From Clostridium sp. SY8519 (lineage in GTDB: Bacteria; Bacillota; Clostridia; Lachnospirales; Lachnospiraceae), in NCBI RefSeq assembly GCF_000270305.1, contig NC_015737.1, positions 492,501-556,500 on the forward strand: a DNA stretch of 64,000 bases, in the 5' to 3' direction. A program made the translations under genes and the position numbers. Under the pieces are notes generated by a model. It ran no database searches. It worked only from the letters and a program-made list of their open reading frames with translations, and was not told the DNA's origin. Positions 16,083 to 24,509 of the stretch are shown piece by piece; the first letter of the stretch is position 1, and each line of letters opens with the position of its first letter.

Positions 16083-18323
16083 TCACCCGTCCTCTCTGAT
16101 ATGCATACGATGACAGTAAACTTCCTGAAGAACGTATAGGTCCGCTTCTTTTCTGTATTTCACCCAGATAGTCAGATAGGGGGTTACCATGCGGCAGATC
16201 ACTTCTCCCAGCTCATTTTCAAAGCCTGCCTGTTCATCCTCATTGACTTTGATCGTCTTCTTAACCTCTCTTTCAGAAATCAGATTTTGTTCCATATCTC
16301 TCTGAACCTCTGCCGGAATTTCCAGTTTTAATTCATCCCAGGTTTCTCTCACCGGTGCAAAGCTTTCTTTCCAGTAGCGTTCCAGTAATATCTGTTTCAC
16401 TGCAATATTATTCTGTCGCTTTTCTTCCAGTGTATTTACTTTTGTATTGTCGAGGCCGAAATAAAAATCCAATATATGACGAGTGTTCTTGCCATGGGTC
16501 TCAAAGACTTCCTTACAGTTCACACAGTAAACCAGGTACGGATTTTCCGATTCTTGACAGCGGATTTCTGCTATTTCATCGTAGAAATCCGGATTGGCCA
16601 GCTGAATATGACCGCCAAAACCACAGCATCGCCCTTCATTGTCATAATCATCCATTTTGACACCTTCCGATTCTGCCAACGTACGAACCGCTGCTTTTAA
16701 CTCGTTTCTTCCGTAAGCTGCACACGGATCGAATACGGAATACATCTGTTCTTCTTCGACACGGCCACCGCGGTATCTCTCTGGCAGCAGTTCATATAAG
16801 GAAATTACAGGAATTTCCGGTAAAAATCTGGCAAATGTTCTCAGACAGCTCGCACATGCATAGATCAATACCGGCTGTCCCAGCCCCTCCCACTGAATAC
16901 GGATCTGACGGATATGCCGTTCAAAAATATCCGTTTCTCCCGCCCAAAGAGCAGGGATTCCGCAGCATCCAAGCATAATACCTGTTTTCTTTCCGTCTTT
17001 CAGAAGTGCTTCATAGGATCTGATAACATAATCCGGATTCACTCCACCCAGACGACAACCCGGGAAAAACATACAGTCACAGGTTCCGGTGTCCATAAAT
17101 CCTTTTACCAGACTTGCTTCTTCTGTATTCTGACGCATCTCTTCCAGCCAGTAACCATGGAAAGCCGGCGGAAACAATCCTTTGCTGACCCGGTCTGCTC
17201 TGGACAATTCAAAGAGTTCACCAATCTTCACATCTTCCGGACATACTTCTGCGCAGTGTCCACACTGATTGCAGCTCCAGGTCTGTCGTGTGATGCAGGC
17301 AGAGCTTACCGAATTTCGTGTCATTCCATCCTGTGCCACATCAATGGCAATACGCGGCGGTTTCTTCTTGAATTTTTCTAACATACGGCAGTCTTTGATA
17401 CATTCGTCACAGTCACACTGCATACATCTTCCGGCTTCCGCCTTTGCTTCCTCTTCAGTGTAAACATCTCCCGAAGGCTCCACGCGAACCGTTGGCTCAA
17501 CTCCCACATGCGGCACATTTTTGCTACAGTCAGGTTTCTCATATCCGACTAAAGCATATTCCGGATTGCCGCTCTGCAGATAGGATTCCATTGCTTTTGA
17601 CACCAACTTGGTATGTGCAATTCCTTCGATCATACTTAATCCAAGAAGTTCTCCTCCAAGGAATACTTTTTCTTCTTTCGTAGTACCGAGCGTTCTGTCA
17701 CAGGTTTCCAATAGTCCAAACGAATCCCCGTTTTTTCCAGTGGCAATAAATATAAGATCATATTCCGCTGCAAAGCTCAGATCATTAACTTTTTCTCCAA
17801 ATCGAAAGTCCACATCTGCTTCCTCAAACTGCTTCATGAACTCCATCTCAAACATATGAAACTTCTCATGACCGCTCAGCGATCCGCCCCAGTTATCCGT
17901 TTTCTCAAACACAGTTACCTTGTAACGTTTGCGGCTCAGATACAACGCACATGCAAGTCCTGCCGGACCGGCTCCGATGACGGCACATCCGGTATCTAAC
18001 GGTGGAAGCTGATAGCTCTTTCTTGTCTTCTTATCTTTCGCACTCAGACAGGTTTTTTCCAGAAGTTTTACAGACACACTCTCTTCACCGAGAACGGTCT
18101 TACGCTGGCAGGCCTTTTCACAGGGTGCAGGGCAGATCTCATTGATCACTCCCGGAAACGGAAGTGCCTTGTACAACTCCTGCTTTGCTGCTGGAAAGCG
18201 TCCCTTCTCTGCTTTCTTTAAAAACCCCTTAATATCCAGTTGAAACGGACAGGACACCATACACGTGGCCGGTTCCCCGTTCATGCAGTCTTTCACATAG
18301 TCAAATACTACTTCTCGTTCCAT
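16083..18323 (-). CDS. GltD-like flavoprotein fused to iron-sulfur and CCG domains (DVU_1558-type dicluster-binding oxidoreductase)
   Basis: A 746-residue modular redox protein. Residues 1-100 hold the dicluster-type region (CMVSCP, CPAPCEKAC), about 110-230 an FAD/NAD Rossmann unit (CAVIGAGPAGLACALYLSRK), 310-330 a further cysteine group (CMQCDCDECIKDC), about 355-370 a [4Fe-4S] motif CNQCGHCAEVCP, and 420-620 two CCG-type half domains (CMFFPGC with GCCGIP, then RCCGFGG), as in HdrB and glycolate oxidase subunits. CCG domains often hold unusual clusters or reduce disulfides. The arrangement suggests transfer of electrons from the neighbouring aldehyde oxidoreductase to a ferredoxin, NAD(P) or thiol acceptor. 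The start at 18323 has AAGGAG eleven bases upstream. The substrate side is unproven. Confidence 0.88.
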   Translation of the reverse strand: MEREVVFDYVKDCMNGEPATCMVSCPFQLDIKGFLKKAEKGRFPAAKQELYKALPFPGVINEICPAPCEKACQRKTVLGEESVSVKLLEKTCLSAKDKKTRKSYQLPPLDTGCAVIGAGPAGLACALYLSRKRYKVTVFEKTDNWGGSLSGHEKFHMFEMEFMKQFEEADVDFRFGEKVNDLSFAAEYDLIFIATGKNGDSFGLLETCDRTLGTTKEEKVFLGGELLGLSMIEGIAHTKLVSKAMESYLQSGNPEYALVGYEKPDCSKNVPHVGVEPTVRVEPSGDVYTEEEAKAEAGRCMQCDCDECIKDCRMLEKFKKKPPRIAIDVAQDGMTRNSVSSACITRQTWSCNQCGHCAEVCPEDVKIGELFELSRADRVSKGLFPPAFHGYWLEEMRQNTEEASLVKGFMDTGTCDCMFFPGCRLGGVNPDYVIRSYEALLKDGKKTGIMLGCCGIPALWAGETDIFERHIRQIRIQWEGLGQPVLIYACASCLRTFARFLPEIPVISLYELLPERYRGGRVEEEQMYSVFDPCAAYGRNELKAAVRTLAESEGVKMDDYDNEGRCCGFGGHIQLANPDFYDEIAEIRCQESENPYLVYCVNCKEVFETHGKNTRHILDFYFGLDNTKVNTLEEKRQNNIAVKQILLERYWKESFAPVRETWDELKLEIPAEVQRDMEQNLISEREVKKTIKVNEDEQAGFENELGEVICRMVTPYLTIWVKYRKEADLYVLQEVYCHRMHIREDG

Positions 18324-18351
18324 AAATTTATATTCTCCTTACCCTGACAGC

Positions 18352-18410
18352 GAAGCCGGCTGCTCAATAACTGTATACACATAATGATTACCGTTTGGGC
18401 AGCCGCCTTC
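18352..18410 (-). promoter_or_regulatory. Intercistronic hairpin between the aldehyde oxidoreductase and flavoprotein genes
   Basis: Arms GAAGCCGGCTGC and GCAGCCGCCTTC (one C-C mismatch) enclose a 35-base AT-rich loop in the 111-base gap. There is no T tract. It probably shapes mRNA stability or differential expression within the operon. Confidence 0.45.
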
Positions 18411-18434
18411 AATGATTGGGGCAGTTCTATAAGC

Positions 18435-21272
18435 CTAAATTGGATTTTCTCTGATGTACTCTAATTCGTCTTCAAATTCAGAGCCGAAATAGTATTTTGG
18501 AGGAGTCAGATCTTCACCATTCTGTAATTTTTCCCATGCTGCTTTTACTTTTGCAGGTGTTGCCGGCAGGTCATAGATTCTAACACCGCAAGCATTGTTG
18601 ATCGCATTGATAATCGGCATATGAGTACAAGCCTGGAATACTTCGGAACATCCGCTGGAACCGTGTGGTCCCTGAGGTCGTGGATTGTCTTCGTAATACT
18701 CGATACGGATATCATCCGGAATAACCTTACAGGTCGGGACACCACAGTATGCAATATTATTTGCTCGATCAGAAGCATCATAATCTTCACTTAATGCGAA
18801 ACCGATACCATGAGAGATACCGCCATATGCCTGTCCGTCGACAGATAGTTTGTTGCCGATCTTACCACAGTCTACAGCACCTGCGTATTTCAGTACAGTA
18901 GTTTTACCTGTGTTAACATCTACTTCTACCAGACTGCAGAATGCGCCATAGGTATAAGCTGCAAAGCGGTTTCCTTCACCGGTATTCGGATCCTGAGCAG
19001 GATCATATCCTTTCCCTGCCTCATCGACATGACCGCGATATCTGGTTGGAATACTCTCTGCAATCATCTCTTCATAAGTACGATAGGTTCCATCTTCTTT
19101 GCGCATTGCATTCAGCAGCTTTTCTGCTGCATCAATCAGTGCACGTCCGTTCATGAAATGAGAACGACTGGCTGCTGACAGACCTGAATCCGGAGCAAGT
19201 TTGGTATCATTAACTACCTGGCGAACCTTATCCGGTGTGATATGCAATGGCTCTAAGCATTTTAATACATGAGTCAGAGTACCGATATCTGCACCCTGCC
19301 CAAGATCCTGCCAGGTGTTGTATACGTTGATATATCCGTTTGCACATAATTCGAGATCATCTTCGCAGTGATCGATGAATCCTTTGCCTACGTTAAATCC
19401 TCCCATAGATACTCCGACACCTACATGACGGCCTTCTTTTTTCGCTGCGTCTGCAATAGCTTTGAACTCATCGTAATGAGGTTTGATCAGATTCAGCAGC
19501 TGCGGAAATGTGTAGGATAAGTATGGTCTGCTGTTGATGGTCAGATCGCCCGGATGAGCTGCGTTCTTCATACGGAACTCCCAAGGATCGATACCTGCCT
19601 GCTCTGCTGCCATATCAGTCAGTGCTTCGGATGTGGTATAAATCTGCGGTCCTCCAAATCCTCGATATGCACAGGTGAATGCATGGTTGGATGTTCCTGC
19701 TCGCCCCAGTGCCTTAACATTAGGAATATTGTATCCTTGGAACGGTACAGAGATCAGGTTGCCGAATGCGATGGAAGATGTTCCCGCATAAGCACCGTGA
19801 TCCATAGCTACATCAAACTCTACTCCCTGGATCATACCGTCTTCATCACATGCCAGACGACCATTACAGTATGTTGCGGAACGTTTACCTGTCATATGCA
19901 TATGCTCTTCGTAAGTAAGAGTCATGGAAACCGGCATATTCAGTGCCATAACCGCTACACCTGCCAGAGCGAAGATACTGGAGATGGTAGAATAACCGAA
20001 ACATCCGCCTGCCGGGTTGTCGATCATACGAATCATCTCAGGATCCAGACCGATTGCCGGTGCCAGCTCGTCACGGCATCCGTACAGATCATGTGTCTTA
20101 CTCATAATGGTCAGCATTCCGTCTTCATCCCAGTAACCCTGGAATACATCCGGCTCGATAGTCATGTGAGGCTGATGCTGAGTGTGCCAGCTCCCCTCTA
20201 CTACAATTGGTGCATCTTCAAAGATTTCCTCGGTATCTTCACCTTTATACAACGGAGCGTATAAATACTGATTCGGAACATTCTTATGAAGCTGTAATGC
20301 ATCCGGCTGGAAAGATTCCAGAATGGACATATACGATGGGAGAATCTCCCACTCTACTCTTACTTTCTTAGCTGCTTCTCTCGCGATCTCCTGGGAAACC
20401 GCTGCCACGATGGCTACTACGTCACCTCGACGGTTAACCACCTCGTCGCAGATCAAAGGAAATTTAGGTGAACCCTGACCTTTCTGACGAGGTACTACCG
20501 CAGGGAAAGAAATATCATTCGATCCCTTAACGTCAGCTGCCGTTAATACTTTGATTACGCCAGGGACAGCCAGTGCTTCCGTTGTGTCTATACTTAATAT
20601 TTTCGCATGTGGAATTCCTGCCATTACAGGTGCCAGAAATGCTACGGTACCAGGCATCTTCATTGCAATATCATCACCAAAATCAGTCAAGCCGCATACT
20701 TTGGCGATTGCTGATGGACGCGGCATATTACTTCCGTAGTATTCCTCTCCTTCCTCCAGTTTCCATGTGATATCGTCCATTGTTTTCTCACCGCGCATAA
20801 CTGCAGCGGCATCCATAACCGCATCCACTAATTGTACATAACCGGTACAGCGACATACATTATGGTTTTTCTCAAACCAATCTCTGACCTCTTCTCTTGT
20901 GGGAGAGGGATTTTCGCTAAGTAATGCATAAGATGAAACGATGAATCCAGGGGTACAGAATCCGCACTGTGCTCCTCCGTGAGTAATCCATGCCAGCTGA
21001 AGCGGATGGAGATTATCCGGTGTACCGATACCTTCTATAGTAAGGATTTCAGAAAATTCCGGCACCTTGGTCATTTTTATATTACAGGATCGGACCAGTT
21101 TACCGTTCATGATAACGGAACAAGCACCGCAAATACCTTTATCGCAGCCAATCTTTGTACCTGTTAGTCCGAAACGTCTCAGCACCTGAGCCAGACTGTC
21201 TTTGGATCCGTCATATACTACATGTCGAAATACCCCATTAATTACAAGTGATTTTCTGGAAACATTGCCCAT
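18435..21272 (-). CDS. Mop-type molybdenum aldehyde oxidoreductase (xanthine oxidase family)
   Basis: A single 945-residue chain with all domains of Desulfovibrio Mop. Residues 1-80 are a plant-type [2Fe-2S] domain (CDKGICGACSV), 95-160 the helical second [2Fe-2S] domain (CGFCTPGF, CRCTGY), and about 190-900 the molybdopterin-binding part with PAGGCFGYS, AYRGFGG, GQGADIGT and GSSGCSEVFQ, the last holding the likely catalytic glutamate. There is no FAD domain, so electrons must leave to a partner protein, most simply the flavoprotein encoded next. The family oxidises aldehydes to acids with water as oxygen donor. CAGGAGG precedes ATG 21272. It is the core of the locus, downstream of the alcohol dehydrogenase by 30 bases. 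The natural aldehyde is unknown. Confidence 0.93.
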   Translation of the reverse strand: MGNVSRKSLVINGVFRHVVYDGSKDSLAQVLRRFGLTGTKIGCDKGICGACSVIMNGKLVRSCNIKMTKVPEFSEILTIEGIGTPDNLHPLQLAWITHGGAQCGFCTPGFIVSSYALLSENPSPTREEVRDWFEKNHNVCRCTGYVQLVDAVMDAAAVMRGEKTMDDITWKLEEGEEYYGSNMPRPSAIAKVCGLTDFGDDIAMKMPGTVAFLAPVMAGIPHAKILSIDTTEALAVPGVIKVLTAADVKGSNDISFPAVVPRQKGQGSPKFPLICDEVVNRRGDVVAIVAAVSQEIAREAAKKVRVEWEILPSYMSILESFQPDALQLHKNVPNQYLYAPLYKGEDTEEIFEDAPIVVEGSWHTQHQPHMTIEPDVFQGYWDEDGMLTIMSKTHDLYGCRDELAPAIGLDPEMIRMIDNPAGGCFGYSTISSIFALAGVAVMALNMPVSMTLTYEEHMHMTGKRSATYCNGRLACDEDGMIQGVEFDVAMDHGAYAGTSSIAFGNLISVPFQGYNIPNVKALGRAGTSNHAFTCAYRGFGGPQIYTTSEALTDMAAEQAGIDPWEFRMKNAAHPGDLTINSRPYLSYTFPQLLNLIKPHYDEFKAIADAAKKEGRHVGVGVSMGGFNVGKGFIDHCEDDLELCANGYINVYNTWQDLGQGADIGTLTHVLKCLEPLHITPDKVRQVVNDTKLAPDSGLSAASRSHFMNGRALIDAAEKLLNAMRKEDGTYRTYEEMIAESIPTRYRGHVDEAGKGYDPAQDPNTGEGNRFAAYTYGAFCSLVEVDVNTGKTTVLKYAGAVDCGKIGNKLSVDGQAYGGISHGIGFALSEDYDASDRANNIAYCGVPTCKVIPDDIRIEYYEDNPRPQGPHGSSGCSEVFQACTHMPIINAINNACGVRIYDLPATPAKVKAAWEKLQNGEDLTPPKYYFGSEFEDELEYIRENPI

Positions 21273-21302
21273 ATTTCCTATCCTCCTGATAACTTTCTAT
21301 TC

Positions 21303-22400
21303 CTATTCCATACATAGTACTGCTTTTAATACAGTCCCCTTCTTGGTATCTTCAAATGCCTGATTAATCTCATCAAATGAGTAATATCTGATCAGGCGGT
21401 CAAAGGGAAACATCCCTTTCCGGTAATAATCCAATAACTGAGGAATGAAAATCTTCGGAATGGAGCAGCCTTCTACTAATCCAACCAGCGTTTTTCCAAC
21501 ACCCATCAGATCTTCTTCTACATTAATTGTAAGCTCCTGTGTTGCGCCTAATACCACACAGATGCCAAGAGAACGTGTACATTGCAGACTCTGCCGTACA
21601 CAAGGTCCGATTCCGGTACAGTCGATGGCGTAATTGGATCCGAGTCCACCGGTCAGTTCTTTGACTGCATCCGGAACACTTTCCACTTCTCTTGAGTTAA
21701 TGGTATGTGTTGCGCCTAATTCCATAGCTAAGTCCAGTCTGGAAGGAACTACGTCACAGGCAATGATTGTTGTACATCCGGCAATCTTCGCTGCCATAAC
21801 TGCACTTAAGCCTACAGGACCGCATCCCGTGATAATGATAGAGCTGTCTGCTGAAGGTTTCAGATAATTTAATACTGCACCTGCGCCTGTCTGGATACCG
21901 CATCCCATAGGAGAGACCATCTTAAGATCGATATCATCGGCTACAGGAACCAGATTATTTACATGTACAACTGCATGTGTTGCAAATGCACCCTGTCCGA
22001 AGAAAGAGGAAACAAATGTATCATCCTTGATCAGACGTTTTGTGTTATCAAACTGAACACCTGAGAAGTTCAGTCTTCTGTTTTCTTTACATCCGTAGGG
22101 TCTTCCTGTGCTGCAGGCTTCGCAGGTTCCGCAGGAACCGTAGGAGAATGCGACGCGATCGCCTGCTTTATAACTGGTAACACCTTCACCGACTTCAATG
22201 ATCGTGCCACACCCTTCATGTCCGAATACTGCAGGAAGCGGAACAGGAATTAACTGATTTCTCGCCACATCATCTGTATGGCATACACCGCAGGCTGCTA
22301 CTTTTACAAGAACTTCTCCAGGCTGTGGCCCCAGTAATTCCATGTCACAGATTTTAAATTCATCGCCTTTATTTTCAATTACTGCTGCTTTAATCTTCAT
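21303..22400 (-). CDS. Zinc-dependent alcohol dehydrogenase (class III / aryl-alcohol type)
   Basis: A 365-residue medium-chain dehydrogenase. Catalytic zinc ligands are seen in CGVCHTD and GHEGCGTIIEVG, the structural zinc loop in GTCEACSTGRPYGC, and the cofactor fold in TGCGPVGLSAVMAAK. The D at the end of the second strand (IIACDVVPSRL) favours NAD over NADP. Members oxidise primary or benzylic alcohols to aldehydes, or reduce the aldehyde. Its place directly before the aldehyde oxidoreductase gene suggests a two-step alcohol to acid pathway, or detoxifying interconversion of the same aldehyde. GGGAGG lies before ATG 22400. The substrate cannot be set from sequence. Confidence 0.9.
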   Translation of the reverse strand: MKIKAAVIENKGDEFKICDMELLGPQPGEVLVKVAACGVCHTDDVARNQLIPVPLPAVFGHEGCGTIIEVGEGVTSYKAGDRVAFSYGSCGTCEACSTGRPYGCKENRRLNFSGVQFDNTKRLIKDDTFVSSFFGQGAFATHAVVHVNNLVPVADDIDLKMVSPMGCGIQTGAGAVLNYLKPSADSSIIITGCGPVGLSAVMAAKIAGCTTIIACDVVPSRLDLAMELGATHTINSREVESVPDAVKELTGGLGSNYAIDCTGIGPCVRQSLQCTRSLGICVVLGATQELTINVEEDLMGVGKTLVGLVEGCSIPKIFIPQLLDYYRKGMFPFDRLIRYYSFDEINQAFEDTKKGTVLKAVLCME

Positions 22401-22420
22401 GTCTGCCTCCCGGTAATTAC

Positions 22421-22451
22421 ACTGCCTGAGCTTTTACAAAGCCCAGGCAGT
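22421..22451 (-). promoter_or_regulatory. Intercistronic hairpin upstream of the alcohol dehydrogenase gene
   Basis: Arms ACTGCCTG-A-GCTTT and AAAGC-C-CAGGCAGT close on a 3-base loop, with a single mismatch. No T tract follows on the minus strand. It resembles an mRNA-processing or stabilising element in a long operon. Confidence 0.5.
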
Positions 22452-22472
22452 ATCAGTCTTACTCATTCATAT

Positions 22473-22589
22473 TTATTCGTCGATCTCTCCGCGCTCTATT
22501 TTTTTCCTATAAGCCAAAATGGAAAGAATCATTAAAACTGCCATAACTGCGATCAGATATACCGCTACAAATACTGGTACTGAACCCAT
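22473..22589 (-). CDS. 38-residue single-pass membrane peptide
   Basis: ATG 22589 lies just after the stop of the preceding small gene, whose final codons contain its GGAGGA ribosome site. The peptide has one hydrophobic helix (VAVYLIAVMAVLMILSILAY) and a charged C-terminus KKIERGEIDE. It resembles the small accessory proteins found beside sodium:solute symporters. It is too small for family certainty, but the ribosome site, the tight spacing and the membrane pattern support it. Confidence 0.65.
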   Translation of the reverse strand: MGSVPVFVAVYLIAVMAVLMILSILAYRKKIERGEIDE

Positions 22590-22590
22590 A

Positions 22591-22713
22591 CTATTCCTCC
22601 TCGTCACCACTATCCAGATGTCCGCCTGTTAATTTGAAAATCAAATGAACCAAACCGTTTAACCCTGCTGAAATAGCCAGTGCACCTATGATCAATATTG
22701 CCACCCAACTCAT
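22591..22713 (-). CDS. 40-residue single-pass membrane peptide
   Basis: ATG 22713 starts 12 bases after the symporter stop with GGAGGCGG upstream. Residues 3-27 are a hydrophobic helix (WVAILIIGALAISAGLNGLV), followed by FKLTGGHLDSGDEEE. It is the first of two tiny genes between the symporter and the alcohol dehydrogenase. By position it is a candidate symporter subunit or stabiliser, by analogy with small subunits known for some sodium-coupled transporters. Direct evidence of function is lacking. Confidence 0.65.
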   Translation of the reverse strand: MSWVAILIIGALAISAGLNGLVHLIFKLTGGHLDSGDEEE

Positions 22714-22725
22714 AATTCCGCCTCC

Positions 22726-24201
22726 TTATAACTGCTTGCCGTTTTTTACCTGTTTCAGAAGGCCGTCTTCACCCGGAACGATAAAGTTAAGCACAATACC
22801 GAGGCCTACTGTTACAAAGCAAACCGGCCAGAATGGAAGTGTGAATAATCCGGCCCAGTCAGGACAGGCAAATGTCCACCAGAAGTTAACAGCTGTAGAA
22901 ATAATCAGGTTAATCCATGCTACTTTTACATTAATTTTCCAAACCATACCGATCAGGTAGTTTACGAAGATTGGCATACTTAATGCGAAGCACCAGAAAA
23001 AGAGAACCATAAGGGAATCTACTTTCATAGCCGGAATTACAGCTGCCAGTGTTACAATGACAATGATGATACGTGACATAGCAGTGTATCCTTTATCACC
23101 AGGCTTCTTGTTTACTAAAGGTCCTATAACGTCATCAGATACTACATGGGAGATTGCCAGAATCATACCGGAACCTGTGGATAACAAAGCACACATCAGG
23201 GCTACCATTAGAACACCAATCAGAGCCTGCGGCATGATTTTCAGTGCCAGACCTGGTACGGAAAGGATTGCAGGCTGCTTAGCTATTGCTGCGATTGAGG
23301 AACCGCAGATACCAAGGATAACCCATGGTAAAGCTGCTGCTGTATTGAACATACCACCGATGAAGGCACCTTTACGGATCGCTTTGTTGTTTTTTGCTGC
23401 CAGCATTGGCTGATACATTGCGTGTTCGGAAGCAACAGAAAGTACATGAAGAATAACTACCGGCAGCGCTACGTTCATAATGATTTCCGGTGTAATATGG
23501 AACAGATTGGTGTGACCAACCATCCCCTGTGCCGCATATTTTGCTGCAACTCCTGCGAAACCTCCGTTGATGTTTTTGCCAACGAATACTACTGCTACGT
23601 AAGAACCTACTATCAGCATGATCGCGTTGATGATGTTCATCATAGATGCCTGTAACATACCACCTAATAAAATGTATACCAGCATCAGAACTGCTGCGAT
23701 CAGGATACACCATGGCGCATAAGGAACACGACCGCCTGCCAGTGCGTAGATTGCTGTGGATGTGCCAAGTAACTCAGACATTGTAATACCGAGCCATGCA
23801 GCCGGTGCTACAGATGAATTGAAGATTTTGATCTTAGGTCCGAAGACTTTACCAAGCGCCTGGGGGAAAGTAGCAACTTTCAGTTTTCTGAACATAGGAC
23901 CAAACCATAACAGAAATACCGGCACGAATACACCGCCGGCAAGAATGCCCCACCATGCCACTGCCACGCCCATGGTTGCCTGCTGTTCATACAGTGATGT
24001 TGTATGACCGCCGCCAAGGGGCGCTAATACAAAGGAGCACATTACTGCAAACCAGCCAAGCTGACCGGAAGCTGTGAAGAATTCTTTTTCTTCAGCTGTT
24101 GTTCTGTTAGCGGCTTCTTTCGCTTTCTGTTTTCTGGATCGAATACCGAACAGAATACTGAAAAATCCGAAATATACTACCGCAATTAAAATAGGTATCA
24201 T
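22726..24201 (-). CDS. Sodium:solute symporter (SSS family)
   Basis: A 491-residue membrane protein with about 12-13 hydrophobic helices in the LeuT-like SSS pattern. The early FFTASGQLGWFAVMCSF segment and APAAWLGITMSELLG, SVASEHAMYQPMLAAK and CALLSTGSGMILAISHVVSDD match the family's sodium-site helices. It would import an organic solute with sodium. As first gene of the operon with two small membrane proteins, an alcohol dehydrogenase and an aldehyde oxidoreductase, it probably supplies their substrate. AAAGGAGGG precedes ATG 24201. The solute is unknown. Confidence 0.9.
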   Translation of the reverse strand: MIPILIAVVYFGFFSILFGIRSRKQKAKEAANRTTAEEKEFFTASGQLGWFAVMCSFVLAPLGGGHTTSLYEQQATMGVAVAWWGILAGGVFVPVFLLWFGPMFRKLKVATFPQALGKVFGPKIKIFNSSVAPAAWLGITMSELLGTSTAIYALAGGRVPYAPWCILIAAVLMLVYILLGGMLQASMMNIINAIMLIVGSYVAVVFVGKNINGGFAGVAAKYAAQGMVGHTNLFHITPEIIMNVALPVVILHVLSVASEHAMYQPMLAAKNNKAIRKGAFIGGMFNTAAALPWVILGICGSSIAAIAKQPAILSVPGLALKIMPQALIGVLMVALMCALLSTGSGMILAISHVVSDDVIGPLVNKKPGDKGYTAMSRIIIVIVTLAAVIPAMKVDSLMVLFFWCFALSMPIFVNYLIGMVWKINVKVAWINLIISTAVNFWWTFACPDWAGLFTLPFWPVCFVTVGLGIVLNFIVPGEDGLLKQVKNGKQL

Positions 24202-24217
24202 AAACTCTTGCCCTCCT

Positions 24218-24231
24218 TTAAACTAGTTTAA
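24218..24231. promoter_or_regulatory. 14-bp palindrome at the symporter ribosome site
   Basis: TTAAACTAGTTTAA is perfectly self-complementary and directly abuts the AAAGGAGGG site of the symporter gene. It could be a repressor operator or an RNA stem that hides the ribosome site. Confidence 0.35.
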
Positions 24232-24310
24232 TCCAGGAACTATCTCCCTTTCTTCACTTTCACCTCCTGACAGGATTCGTTCCTGTTATTATTGTTTTTC
24301 GTTGTATTAA

Positions 24311-24340
24311 TTTATAAACATTTTATCATTTGGTTGACAA
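24311..24340 (-). promoter_or_regulatory. Possible promoter of the symporter-aldehyde oxidoreductase operon
   Basis: On the minus strand TTGTCA (24340-24335) and TATAAA (24316-24311) are 18 bases apart, about 110 bases upstream of the symporter start. The 308-base gap 24202-24509 otherwise holds the LysR terminator, a short palindrome and AT-rich sequence, and no gene. Confidence 0.4.
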
Positions 24341-24438
24341 TCAGTACATTGAATTATATTGCGCCCCCTATCAAGCATATTGTTGGTCTTCCTATCTTTT
24401 ACAGTTGTTTTTTTTCCGTTTTGCACAAAAAAATAAGC

Positions 24439-24467
24439 CATTTGCAGTTGAATCACGACTGCAAATG
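24439..24467. terminator. Terminator after the LysR gene
   Basis: A perfect 10-bp stem CATTTGCAGT / ACTGCAAATG with a 9-base loop. On the minus strand it is followed by GGCTTATTTTTTT, and on the plus strand by ACTTTTT, so it is effectively bidirectional. Confidence 0.85.
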
Positions 24468-24509
24468 ACTTTTTCAGAAGATCATTCTAATACTGATTAA
24501 AGTACCCTT

